Part shown: positions 33,760-43,397 of the stretch, piece by piece
How positions within the stretch are numbered: the stretch's first letter is position 1
Layout of the letters: each line of letters starts with the position of its first letter
Assembly: GCA_002382735.1 (NCBI GenBank)
Contig: DFZN01000039.1
Coordinates: 5,674 to 69,673, forward strand
Reading direction: 5' to 3'
Length of the DNA stretch: 64,000 nucleotides
From: a bacterium UBP11_UBA4055
GTDB lineage: Bacteria; UBA4055
Notes under the pieces: model-generated
Database searches by the model: none
Told to the model about the DNA's origin: nothing
Seen by the model: only the letters and a program-made list of their open reading frames with translations
Translations under genes and position numbers: made by a program

Positions 33760-35724
33760 TTATTCGTTCTCTATTTTTTCAGCTCTTTTCTGTACCTGGT
33801 ACTCAATACCCATTTCTTTTGGTTGCCCAAATGATTCAGGATGTAAATAATATCCCTTTTCGTTTTGTTTCTTAGTTGTTTCAACTTCTATCGGATTATC
33901 TTTTGCATAGTTATCATTTCTTGTCCCGGTAACCTGCCATGAAACTTTAAGTCCGGGTTTTCCTCCGGATATCTCAAACTTATTTTCGGAGATTTCTTCA
34001 GATATATAAAGCTGTGCATAAGCTCCAACCGGGGTCAATTGATACCTGAAATCTGTATTGAATGCTTCAAACCACTCAGGAAGGGAAACAAATGCTTTTC
34101 CTTCTGAATCTAAAATAACATTTCCATTATATACATTTAGCATTTCACTGCTGTTAACTGACGAGTGAGAAAGAATTTTATTCTCCGGATCTGAAGGATG
34201 ATCTATCTTTATATCCACTTTTGTGGGATTGATCGTCCCTGTTACCCTAACATTTCCGCTAAAATACCCTGCCCAGTTCGTCGTACCGCCGCTTGCAGTC
34301 CCATAGACTCCGGTTCTTACTCCGCCGCTTCCGGACGCAGAGCCGCTTATCCCATGAATATGATAATCCCCTGTAGCTGAAGCATATCCGACAACACCCC
34401 TCGCTCCACCTTCTCCCTTAACACCCACACCCCATGTGTCTGTAACATTGTGCTTGCCGAAGATTGCAGGGTTATCATTACTAGTTGTTTCATCAATAGC
34501 ATGAATTCTATACATCGGGTTTATGCCTACTCCTAATTTGCCGTTTATTTTAACAAAATCATTATCAAACTCGCCATAAATTAGGGGAGTTGAGGTGGAT
34601 GAATTTGCTATATACAGCTTATCTGAAATACTACCCGAACTCATACCGGCCTGGTATCCTATCATTACGCTGCCTGATCCTAAATTACCCTCGCCAGCCT
34701 GATAACCCAAAAACACATTGTTAGAACCGGTACTTTGGACTCCGCTCCTGTATCCTAAAAATGAATTACTTGTACCGTCTATATTTTGCCCTCCTGACCA
34801 ATATCCTACCATTGTATTGCTGCTTTGCAAATTATTAATTCCGGCCATCTGCCCGACATAAGTGTTATTACCACCTGTGATATTGTCTTGACCTGCAAAA
34901 AAACCCAGAAAAGAATTTCGGTTCCCAGTTGTATTTTTTTCTCCCGAATATTCCCCTATAAACAGATTTTGTGATGATGTATTATTGTATCCGGAATAAT
35001 TTCCGATGAAAATATTTTGCCCACCATTTTCATTATAACCGGATTTGTAACCTATGTAAATATTATCTTCCCCATAACTATTACCTTTACCCGCTGAGCT
35101 TCCTATGAACACATTTCTGAAACCTGTTGTATTCGAAATTCCTGCACTGTCACCCAACAGAACATTGTCGTAACCGCTTGTATTAACTTTTCCGGATTCG
35201 TTACCCAAGAAAATGTTGCTTCTTCCAGAGTAGAGACTTGGAGAACCAGGGGTAGTTATGATACCGGAATTAAGGCCTAGAAAAATATTATCCGGGCTGA
35301 AATCAGTGTATCTGTCACCGGCAGTACCTTCTCGCATCTCCGTATTGGCGTTAGATACTTTCAGAAAATTGGTCGCCACACTTTTTTCTTTCAAAGCTGT
35401 CTGGCTCGAAACTCCGAAACCTGAACCTGAATCACTTATCCAGAATCTTGTGCTGTCGGCTGTGACTTTCATAATGTCTTTGAAACCTTTTACAGATGAG
35501 GGTGTGGTTATGCTGAAAGTTCTAGATAATCCTTTTGAGTTATCAATATTCGCTCTGATCTCACTGGAACTTATGATCATCAGAGTGTCGGGATAATTCA
35601 TTATTCTGATACCGTCAGTCGAGACATCAAGTACTGTATTGTTTGAAGCATCTTTAACTTCGAACAGGGTTTCAGAATAAATAACTGTCACAAGAATGAA
35701 TAGTATGCAAATCATATTTCTCAT
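33760..35724 (-). CDS. Secreted repeat protein with YadA-head-like repeats (paralogue 1)
   Basis: 654 residues; the ATG at 35724 fits the GGAGAG ribosome site better than the one six bases earlier. Parts: a signal peptide (1-18), a conserved N-terminal domain (ETLFEVKDASNN, VSTDGIRIMN, then SRTFSITTP), about twelve repeats of 16-17 residues with the pattern N-[IV]-F-[IL]-G-x-x-[SA]-G in residues 165-360, a KLYIAN..TPLIYGEF step, a Gly/Ala-rich region, and a C-terminal beta domain starting IDHPSDPENK and ending near YYLHPE. The repeats resemble trimeric-autotransporter heads but there is no YadA membrane anchor. Probably an extracellular fibre; export route unknown. Confidence 0.8.
   Translation of the reverse strand: MRNMICILFILVTVIYSETLFEVKDASNNTVLDVSTDGIRIMNYPDTLMIISSSEIRANIDNSKGLSRTFSITTPSSVKGFKDIMKVTADSTRFWISDSGSGFGVSSQTALKEKSVATNFLKVSNANTEMREGTAGDRYTDFSPDNIFLGLNSGIITTPGSPSLYSGRSNIFLGNESGKVNTSGYDNVLLGDSAGISNTTGFRNVFIGSSAGKGNSYGEDNIYIGYKSGYNENGGQNIFIGNYSGYNNTSSQNLFIGEYSGEKNTTGNRNSFLGFFAGQDNITGGNNTYVGQMAGINNLQSSNTMVGYWSGGQNIDGTSNSFLGYRSGVQSTGSNNVFLGYQAGEGNLGSGSVMIGYQAGMSSGSISDKLYIANSSTSTPLIYGEFDNDFVKINGKLGVGINPMYRIHAIDETTSNDNPAIFGKHNVTDTWGVGVKGEGGARGVVGYASATGDYHIHGISGSASGSGGVRTGVYGTASGGTTNWAGYFSGNVRVTGTINPTKVDIKIDHPSDPENKILSHSSVNSSEMLNVYNGNVILDSEGKAFVSLPEWFEAFNTDFRYQLTPVGAYAQLYISEEISENKFEISGGKPGLKVSWQVTGTRNDNYAKDNPIEVETTKKQNEKGYYLHPESFGQPKEMGIEYQVQKRAEKIENE
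35540..35604 (-). repeat. 65-bp segment identical in two paralogues, copy 1
   Basis: Identical over 65 bases to 37455-37519. It encodes part of the N-terminal domain (RIMNYPDTLMIISSSEIRAN) and lies in a larger region, about 35445-35690, that is nearly identical to 37375-37600 while the rest of the two genes has diverged. Confidence 0.9.
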
Positions 35725-35752
35725 AAACATCTCTCCATCATTTAATTAATTT

Positions 35753-37651
35753 TTAATGTTCTCTTTTTACATTTTCATATCGATATTCAATACCCGTTTC
35801 TTTGGGTTGACCATACAATTCAGGATGTAAATAATAACCTTTTTCTTCTGCATTTTTCTCTTTTTCGACTTCGATGGGATTAGACTTGGCAAAATTATCT
35901 TTTCTTACTCCTGTTATCTGCCATGATATTTCAGCATTCGGTTCTCCGCCTGCAATTTCAAAAGTACCATTGCTGATTTTTTTTGAAATATATAAATTGG
36001 GGCATGGCTTTCCAATTGCGGTCATTTGATACCTGTAATTAGTGTTTAATGATTCAAGCCACTCCGGCATTTCTATTATCACTTGACCTTCATCATCCAG
36101 AATAGCTACACCGTCATAAATATTTTTCATTTCATTGCTTGATACTGTAGAATGAGAAAGATATTTGTTTTCAGGATCAAGAGGATGGTCGATCTTTACT
36201 TGATCAGCTGATTTCACGACAGTGCCTGTAACATTAATATCTCCGCTGAAATAGCCTGCCCAGTTAGTGTCTCCACCGCTCGCAGCACCATAAACCCCGA
36301 TCCTCGTGCCGGTTCCTGTTCCTGAACAAAAACCATAGACTCCGCGACTTTCACCCGATGTAGTGCTCGCTACCCCGTAAACACCCCGGAATCCTCCCTC
36401 ACCTTGAACTCCAACGCCATAATTATTGGTCACCGAGTGTTTGCCGTAGACAGCTGCGCTATCAGACCATGAAGTTATATCTTCCGCATGAAATTTATAA
36501 GCTGGACTTACTCCAACCCCTAATTTCTTAGTGACAATTGAGTTACCTGTAACTAATAAACTGCCTGTTGCATTTATTGTTGTTGCTGTAAATGACAGAT
36601 CCGTATTAGGAAATGTACCTTTGATTAGTGGTGTAAAAGTATCGGAATTAGAAATGTACAGCTTATTTGATCCAGTCTCGTTGTATCCGCTTTCATATCC
36701 AATAAAAGTGTTACCGGAACCGCTGAGACTGTTTATTCCACTTTTTGAACCCAAAAATACGTTTCTGTAACCATACAGAGAATTATACGCGCAAGAATCT
36801 CCGACAAAAACATTATCGTTTCCTGTTCCTACCGAACTGTATTGATCCCCTCCATATCCTGCATTACTTCCTATAAAAACATTCGAATGTCCAGTATTGT
36901 TACTTCCTCCGGACTTCGTTCCGATAAAAACATTATCGTCACCTGTTCGGCTGTAAAATCCCGAACTGTTACCTATGAAAACATTATTATCTACAGTATT
37001 AAAGTTACCTGCTCCCGCTCCCAGGAATGTACAGTTATTGCTTGATTGTCCCTCAAATCCAGCAAACCGTCCAATATATACATTCGCGACTCCTGAAACA
37101 TTTTTCAACCCTGATTCATTCCCTATAAAAATGTTATCTGAACCTGAAATTTCATACGGAACACCAGGAGTCGTTGCTACTCCTGAATTTAACCCAAGAA
37201 AAATATTTTCAGGACTGAAATTAGTGTATTCATTTCCATCTACTCCTTCTCTCAAAGTAGTAGAACCTGTACTTACTTCCAATAAATTAGTTTGTATTCC
37301 TTTTTGAGATGCAACCTGATTTGCAACTCCAAAACCTGAACCAGTGTCACTGACCCAAAACCTTGTACTGTCAGCCGTGACTTTCATAATGTCTTTAAAA
37401 CCTTTTACGGAAGAGGGTGTGGTTATACTGAAAGTTCTGGATAATCCCTTTGAATTATCAATATTCGCTCTGATCTCACTGGAACTTATGATCATCAGAG
37501 TGTCGGGATAATTCATTATGCGCAATCCGTCAGTCGAGACATCAAGTACTGTATTGTTTGAAGCATCTTTTACTTCAAAAAGAGTTTCGCAAAACAGAAT
37601 ATTGACAAGAACCGTGCAATAAAATATTACAGCTTTTCCGGATGTTTTCAT
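35753..37651 (-). CDS. Secreted repeat protein with YadA-head-like repeats (paralogue 2)
   Basis: 632 residues from the ATG at 37651 (AGGAGG about ten bases upstream); upstream in-frame codons lack a site and would spoil the signal peptide. Same layout as the next gene downstream: N-terminal LFEVKDASNN domain, about ten NVFIG..SG repeats, a KLYISN..TPLI step, and a C-terminal domain IDHPLDPENK...YYLHPE. The repeat region and middle are clearly different from the paralogue, whereas the N-terminal domain is nearly identical in DNA. It lies 77 bases after the cyclase stop codon and 28 bases before the start of paralogue 1, so one transcript could cover all. Confidence 0.8.
   Translation of the reverse strand: MKTSGKAVIFYCTVLVNILFCETLFEVKDASNNTVLDVSTDGLRIMNYPDTLMIISSSEIRANIDNSKGLSRTFSITTPSSVKGFKDIMKVTADSTRFWVSDTGSGFGVANQVASQKGIQTNLLEVSTGSTTLREGVDGNEYTNFSPENIFLGLNSGVATTPGVPYEISGSDNIFIGNESGLKNVSGVANVYIGRFAGFEGQSSNNCTFLGAGAGNFNTVDNNVFIGNSSGFYSRTGDDNVFIGTKSGGSNNTGHSNVFIGSNAGYGGDQYSSVGTGNDNVFVGDSCAYNSLYGYRNVFLGSKSGINSLSGSGNTFIGYESGYNETGSNKLYISNSDTFTPLIKGTFPNTDLSFTATTINATGSLLVTGNSIVTKKLGVGVSPAYKFHAEDITSWSDSAAVYGKHSVTNNYGVGVQGEGGFRGVYGVASTTSGESRGVYGFCSGTGTGTRIGVYGAASGGDTNWAGYFSGDINVTGTVVKSADQVKIDHPLDPENKYLSHSTVSSNEMKNIYDGVAILDDEGQVIIEMPEWLESLNTNYRYQMTAIGKPCPNLYISKKISNGTFEIAGGEPNAEISWQITGVRKDNFAKSNPIEVEKEKNAEEKGYYLHPELYGQPKETGIEYRYENVKREH
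37455..37519 (-). repeat. 65-bp segment identical in two paralogues, copy 2
   Basis: Partner of 35540-35604; identical over all 65 bases. Confidence 0.9.
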
Positions 37652-37728
37652 AACTAAATTCCTCCTAAGTGTTAAAAGCATTGCAACAATATACAAGATT
37701 AAACAGAACAAAAGTGTGATACAGATCA

Positions 37729-40700
37729 CTATTTCGAATTAATCTTTTCAAGAATACTCGTTCCTTTTTCCACATATTCAAAAAAGCCGATCTCCTTTGC
37801 CGTTTTGAGTCCCTGCTCGGTAAATTTTAAAGACTCATCTTTTTTGCCATTTTTAAAATAAAGGTCTCCAAGTTCGATCATAGCCTCAGATAAAATAGCT
37901 TTGAGCTCATATTTCTCAGCAATATCAATCCCGAGTATATACTGCTGTTCCGATTTTTCAAAAAGATCCTGCAGCTTAAAAACATGCCCAATATTTATTG
38001 CCGCATTTGCCATGGTGTTGAAGTCCGAAAGATCCTGACTCAGAGAATAACTTCTTTTGTGATATGTCAAGGCTTTTTTATAGTTTTTGAGATCTTTGAA
38101 CAGGAAACCCATATTGTTCAATACTTGAGCCAGATCAAGTCTGAGTCCGAGCTCTTCGGTAAGTTTTAATTTCATCTCATAATAGTCTTTAGCTTTATTC
38201 AGATTACCGGTAAGATGATAAATAACACCAATATTGCCTAGAACGGTGTTCTTTTCGATTTTCAAGTTCCGTCTTTCAGAAATCTCAAGCTGCATATTAT
38301 AATATTCTAAAGCTTTTTCAAAATTACCGCTGTAATCATTTGCTATTCCGATATCGCCGTAAATTCTTGCTTTGATCATATCTCTTTTATAACTGTTATT
38401 GATCTTTTCAGTGTGCTCAAGAGCCATATTGTAGTATTCCATGGCTTTGTCGAATTTTCCGGACATAAAATAATTTTTACCAATGCTCAAAATAGAAATA
38501 GAGACTTTTTCGTCTGTATCGGATTTCTTTAATGTTTCAATTACCTCTTTTAAAAGCTCGTTCGAATCCTCATATTTTCCGGAATTAGTGAGTAACAAGC
38601 TTTTTTCAAATAAAACCAGCGATGTTAAATGATCGTCCTCAAGTTTATATACAAGTTTAAAATTATCATCCAGAATATTTACGCATTTTCGTATATCCTG
38701 TAAGATAGCATAATATAAACCGAATCTCTCGATGTTGATTATTATATATTCTTCTACTTGATCACGATTTTTTGATACATCAATGTCTATCCATGATTTT
38801 TCTTCTATATTATTTTTCTTAGACAGCAATATTATTGCTTTGTCAAAATGATATACGGCTTGTGTATTTTGATAATTCTCTTTCGCCTGATACCCCGCCT
38901 TTTCGTGATATAAAAGCGCTTTTGAAGCATTCTCGGCATTTTCGTAATGGTAAGCCAATACCGAATAGTAATTCTCGATATTTTTGCTGTGTATCTTCTC
39001 TATCGCTTCGCCTATCTCCCCGTGGAGCTCTCTAAGCACTTTTTTAAGCTGAATATTATATACTACATCTCTTATTACGCCGTATTTAAACAGATAGCTC
39101 ATCTCCGAAAAGAGTATGAAGATATCTTCATTTTCAAGCTCAACCAAAAATTTGTTTATATTAGAGTATTTGTCCTTAAATAAATGGTTTATAAGATCAA
39201 TATGTATCTCATTTCCTATGCACGAAGCCGTTTTTATTATTTCCTTCAGGTTCGTTTTCAGCTTATCTATTCTTGCCAGAATAATCTGATTCATTCCTTC
39301 AGGCAGAATGGACGGATCTTTTATCCTGTTCTTCTTGTCCAGGACTGAGTTATCTGTTATATAGATAGCAATTTGTTCGAGGAATAGAGGATTAAGTCTG
39401 CTTTTCTCTTCAAGTACCGATAGAGTATCTTTAGGTACAGTTTTTAGTTTTAGCCTGTCCTTGACGAGATCTTTGAATTCGGTTTTTGTGAAGTTTCTAA
39501 GCTTTATCCTTTTCTGCTTTGGAAAACTATAATCGTATGCCTCGCCGTTGTCCTTAAATCTGCAGTTGAATATGACCGCGAAAGGTGATCTCTTAAGCGT
39601 AACCGCTATTCTCGACAGAAGTTTCAGAGAATCCTGGTCTATAGAGCTGCCGTTGTCGATCTCAAAAACTAGAGCTGATCTTTCGGTGAAGGTTCTAAAA
39701 AATTCAGTAATAGCCAGAGCTACCGAATTCTGTCTTTCATTAGGCTCCTCGAGAAGTATGGAAGGATCATTTACCTTGAGCTTGAGAAAGTAAGCTATGT
39801 AGTCTCTCATGTTTTCCAGCACGGACCTTTGCTTTCTGCTTTCTGTCCTTTCGAGAATGGCTTTTAATTTCTGATCGAACTTTTCCGTATTCTGCTCTTC
39901 CGCGTCCTCCTCGAGATCGAAATACCTGTTGAAAAAATACCTGAAAGGGTTATGCGGCTCTTTTATGATATCGTCGCATGAAAAATAAAACCATTTGACC
40001 GGCTGTTCTGTTTCTTCCTCTTCATATTCGAGCCGGATATGGTTCGTCAGCCTTGATTTTCCAATTCCGGCTTCTCCGTCAATATAAATAACACCGCAGT
40101 TCTTTCCTCTCTGCAGAGGCTCAAGATACTTGCGAAGTCTGGCGAGCTCTTTTTCTCTTCCGACAAAACTTCCTTTGAAGAAAACTTCCTTGACCTCTGT
40201 CTTTCCTTCTAACGCATAAGTCGGAATTAAGCCCTCTCTGCCTTTGTATTCCATCATGCCCAGATCAGCGAACCAGAACTGCTTTTCTCCTGCCAGATCT
40301 CTGTCCGTAAGAACCTGACCCCACTGAGCCTTCATCATGAACCTTGCGCTCTGATTTACCGTATTGCCCAGACAGGTGAACTCGTTCCTCAGCTCAGATC
40401 CGTTAAAGCCGCAGTAAACTATACCTTTTGCAAGGCCGGCTCTAATCTCGAATCCGGACGCGGAATATCTCAAACGCATCATGAAACTCAAAGCGCGGTA
40501 AGCGTTGTTCTCATAAGAGACCGGACAGCCGAAGAACAGAAGAATATTTCCTCCCTTATCTCCGAAATCGAGCACGGGATGAGAACCCCCGTACATATCT
40601 TTAAGTTTATATACCGTCTCCATAAGCCTGCCCAGCTCCCCATTACCCTGAAATGAAATAAATACCGAGATCACATCCCTGAACTCACCGACGGAAAATT

Positions 40701-41400
40701 CTGCTTCCACCCTGCCTGCCATCGTATATATAAGCTCTTTGTCGTATTCTTCCGGAACATAACCCGACTTGTCCGTTTTAAAAACTGATGTATTTATTAT
40801 CCTGAAGAATTTCAGCCCGTAAAGTTCGGCCTCTGAGAACTGCGTTATTTTATCGCGCATATCTGAAAAAGCAGATTCGGAAGCCCATATTTGTCCCTTT
40901 ACGGCATTATGTTCAGCCATGGCACACAGGTCAACTGCGCTTCCGGAAAAATAATAAGTTTTCTCTTTATCGCTTCCGGCTATTCCGCAGACACATTCGC
41001 CGTATCCTATCCCCACTTTCACTCCGAATTCGAAATCTCCGAACTTGGACCGGTAAGTTTTATTCTTTTCGAAAAAGTTGTTGGTTATAAGTGCTGCCTG
41101 CAGAACATTTGCTGCTACTGATCCTTTACCGGTCCTTAACTCGAATATAGCAGTAAAAGCGTCACCGGCATATTTTGTAACATAACCGCCGTGATCGTAC
41201 ACAGCTCTCACAGTAGTATCGAACAAGTATCTTAAGATGTCAGAAAGGACTTCAGCGCCTTCCTGACCATGCTTCATCAGGGCTTCAGTTGTTTTTGTGA
41301 ATCCCGATATATCCACAAACATCGAAAAACATTCGAATCCGTCTGAATATTTTTTATTTTTCAAATTGCAGAGTACTGTTTCCGGAACAAGATTTCTCAT
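37729..41400 (-). CDS. sAC-like adenylyl cyclase, ATPase and TPR fusion (second copy)
   Basis: 1223 residues, with the same plan as the protein at 14450-18373. First cyclase domain (about 20-195): metal ligands Asp30 in FVDISGF and Asp80 in YAGDAF. Second (about 240-375): no metal Asp, but Lys282 in GDKGGN, Thr342 in RNEFTCLG, Asn349 and Arg353 in GNTVNQSARF, so again one composite adenylyl-cyclase site is predicted. P-loop GEAGIGKS (442-449) opens the ATPase. Residues from about 830 onward hold TPR repeats with the LGNIGVIYHLTGNL / LNNMGFLF pattern. Soluble. It is first in a same-strand run with the secreted repeat proteins, suggesting but not proving a link. The N-terminal end is the closest match of the stump at 2365-2600. 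Confidence 0.88.
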   Translation of the reverse strand: MRNLVPETVLCNLKNKKYSDGFECFSMFVDISGFTKTTEALMKHGQEGAEVLSDILRYLFDTTVRAVYDHGGYVTKYAGDAFTAIFELRTGKGSVAANVLQAALITNNFFEKNKTYRSKFGDFEFGVKVGIGYGECVCGIAGSDKEKTYYFSGSAVDLCAMAEHNAVKGQIWASESAFSDMRDKITQFSEAELYGLKFFRIINTSVFKTDKSGYVPEEYDKELIYTMAGRVEAEFSVGEFRDVISVFISFQGNGELGRLMETVYKLKDMYGGSHPVLDFGDKGGNILLFFGCPVSYENNAYRALSFMMRLRYSASGFEIRAGLAKGIVYCGFNGSELRNEFTCLGNTVNQSARFMMKAQWGQVLTDRDLAGEKQFWFADLGMMEYKGREGLIPTYALEGKTEVKEVFFKGSFVGREKELARLRKYLEPLQRGKNCGVIYIDGEAGIGKSRLTNHIRLEYEEEETEQPVKWFYFSCDDIIKEPHNPFRYFFNRYFDLEEDAEEQNTEKFDQKLKAILERTESRKQRSVLENMRDYIAYFLKLKVNDPSILLEEPNERQNSVALAITEFFRTFTERSALVFEIDNGSSIDQDSLKLLSRIAVTLKRSPFAVIFNCRFKDNGEAYDYSFPKQKRIKLRNFTKTEFKDLVKDRLKLKTVPKDTLSVLEEKSRLNPLFLEQIAIYITDNSVLDKKNRIKDPSILPEGMNQIILARIDKLKTNLKEIIKTASCIGNEIHIDLINHLFKDKYSNINKFLVELENEDIFILFSEMSYLFKYGVIRDVVYNIQLKKVLRELHGEIGEAIEKIHSKNIENYYSVLAYHYENAENASKALLYHEKAGYQAKENYQNTQAVYHFDKAIILLSKKNNIEEKSWIDIDVSKNRDQVEEYIIINIERFGLYYAILQDIRKCVNILDDNFKLVYKLEDDHLTSLVLFEKSLLLTNSGKYEDSNELLKEVIETLKKSDTDEKVSISILSIGKNYFMSGKFDKAMEYYNMALEHTEKINNSYKRDMIKARIYGDIGIANDYSGNFEKALEYYNMQLEISERRNLKIEKNTVLGNIGVIYHLTGNLNKAKDYYEMKLKLTEELGLRLDLAQVLNNMGFLFKDLKNYKKALTYHKRSYSLSQDLSDFNTMANAAINIGHVFKLQDLFEKSEQQYILGIDIAEKYELKAILSEAMIELGDLYFKNGKKDESLKFTEQGLKTAKEIGFFEYVEKGTSILEKINSK

Positions 41401-41592
41401 TTATATCCGTCACTCCCTGTAATAATAAACCTCAGCTTCCAATTTATTACCGCCCGTTTTAATATAAATGTTAAGACATTGGGAAACAAGAAAAATTAAT
41501 AGTATTTACAGAATCGGATTTTGGTTAAATTATTCAGATGCCACACGGTCGGAATTATATCACCAGGGAATATGTGAGAAATACCTTCATTA

Positions 41593-43353
41593 TCAGCTTT
41601 TAATATCCTGAAGTTTAAGTTGTATATACGAGTTGCTGTTCCACACATTCTCATCAATATAATAGGCGATCTTCAGTCCGCTCCTGAGTTCGTTCACCAG
41701 GTCGAATTTATGCGCAAGGTTAAACCCTATCGCGTCGAACACATAATTACCCTGCCTGACTTTCAACTTCAGATGATTCTGTTTGGTCTTCAGTTTATGA
41801 TCGAAAGTATTGGATCTGTTACCTACTATCTTAATATCACCGTGAACTTCAATGTTCTCTGAAGCGAACAGAGGCTGTTCATTAGCCGGTCCGAACGGTT
41901 CGAACATTTTAAGAATATTCACTATATTGTTCCCTATATCACCGAAGTCGATCTTCAGATCTATCTTAAGAAGCTGGTTGAAATCTTTATCCGGGATCGT
42001 ATTCTTTATGATCTCGCTGAATTTCTGCTTAAAGGCCGGAATGTTCTTACTGTCTATCTCGAATCCTGCGGCATAGTCGTGTCCCCCAAAGTTCTCCTGC
42101 TCAAGAAGATTGAGCTTGTAGCACTCTGTGAGAACATCGTAAATGTTAACGCCGGGTATAGATCTGCACGAGCCTTTTCCAACTCCGTTGTTCACCGATA
42201 TCACTACGCTCGGCCTGTAATATTTCTCAACAAGCCTTGAAGCGACTATTCCGATAACCCCCACATGCCAGTTATTGTTGGATACAACGATACTTTTATT
42301 GAATTCCGGATCAAAGTGATCATCCTGTTCGATGATCCTTATGGCTTCAGCCAAAGTGTCAGTATCGAATTCACGCCTTCTTTTATTCTCGGCCTCAAGC
42401 TCTTCTACAATCTGAGAAGCCTCATCAGGATCGTTACTCAGAAGAAGCTTAACCGCTCTGTTCGCATCACCCATTCTTCCTACCGCATTCAGTCTGGGGG
42501 CCAGTCCGAAAAGTATATTGCTGACCTTGATCTTTTTCTGAAACAGGTTCAATTTTTTTAATAGTGACGATATGCCGATATTGTTGCAGTTCTCAAGAAA
42601 TGTCAGTCCTTCGGAAACGATCTTCCTGTTCTCTCCCATCAGAGGCACAATATCAGCAGCAGTTCCGATTGTTGCGATATCAAGGAATTCTTTAATTATC
42701 TTCGGAGACATATCGTTCTTTAAAAGTATTCCCTGGATGAGCTTAAAGGCCACACCTACGCCGGCGAGATGCTTAAAGGGGTATTTGCAGTCTGTCCGTT
42801 TAGGATCAATGATCGCATAAGCGGCCGGAAGCTCCTTGTCAGGCTCGTGATGGTCTGTTATTATAACATCTACACCTAACGATTTGGCGAATTCCACTTC
42901 ATTGACGGAGGTGATGCCGCAGTCAACCGTAATTATCAGAGTAATGCCGTTCGAGGCAGCTTCCTGAACCCCCTTCCTGCTCAAACCGTACCCCTCGGTC
43001 TCTCTGTTCGGTATTACATATTCGGCTTTCAATCCCAGCCACTTGAGGAAAAACAGATACAGCATCGCTACTGAAGTGATACCGTCAACATCATAATCTC
43101 CCCATATCTCTATCTTCTCGCGATTGACAATAGCTTCTGTGATCCTTTCAACGGCCTCATCCATATCCTTTAACATGAACGGATCGTGATAATCTGATCT
43201 GTCAGGATACAGAAAAAGTTCTATTTCTTCTTTAGTAGCCGCTCCTCTGGCTGCTAGCAGCCGGATCACTGTCTCAGGCAATCCGGTCAGGACCTTAAGT
43301 TCGTCAATTTTGCGGGAATCTAACTCATGCGGATATTCCCATTTTTTTTCCAC
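41593..43353 (-). CDS. recJ: Single-stranded-DNA exonuclease RecJ
   Basis: 586 residues, near the usual size. The 5'-3' exonuclease works in RecF-pathway recombination and repair. DHH phosphoesterase motifs are present: GDYDVDG (85-91), DCG (144-146), DHHE (167-170) and an RLNAVGRMG segment. The DHHA1 motif GGHDYAAGFE lies near residue 420, followed by an OB-like C-terminal part. It starts 44 bases after the stop of the membrane-protein gene upstream. About 190 bases between it and the cyclase start hold no gene or clear signal. Confidence 0.95.
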   Translation of the reverse strand: MEKKWEYPHELDSRKIDELKVLTGLPETVIRLLAARGAATKEEIELFLYPDRSDYHDPFMLKDMDEAVERITEAIVNREKIEIWGDYDVDGITSVAMLYLFFLKWLGLKAEYVIPNRETEGYGLSRKGVQEAASNGITLIITVDCGITSVNEVEFAKSLGVDVIITDHHEPDKELPAAYAIIDPKRTDCKYPFKHLAGVGVAFKLIQGILLKNDMSPKIIKEFLDIATIGTAADIVPLMGENRKIVSEGLTFLENCNNIGISSLLKKLNLFQKKIKVSNILFGLAPRLNAVGRMGDANRAVKLLLSNDPDEASQIVEELEAENKRRREFDTDTLAEAIRIIEQDDHFDPEFNKSIVVSNNNWHVGVIGIVASRLVEKYYRPSVVISVNNGVGKGSCRSIPGVNIYDVLTECYKLNLLEQENFGGHDYAAGFEIDSKNIPAFKQKFSEIIKNTIPDKDFNQLLKIDLKIDFGDIGNNIVNILKMFEPFGPANEQPLFASENIEVHGDIKIVGNRSNTFDHKLKTKQNHLKLKVRQGNYVFDAIGFNLAHKFDLVNELRSGLKIAYYIDENVWNSNSYIQLKLQDIKS

Positions 43354-43397
43354 TTCTTACCTGTGTTATATTAAAATTAAATAAAATCATGGATTGA

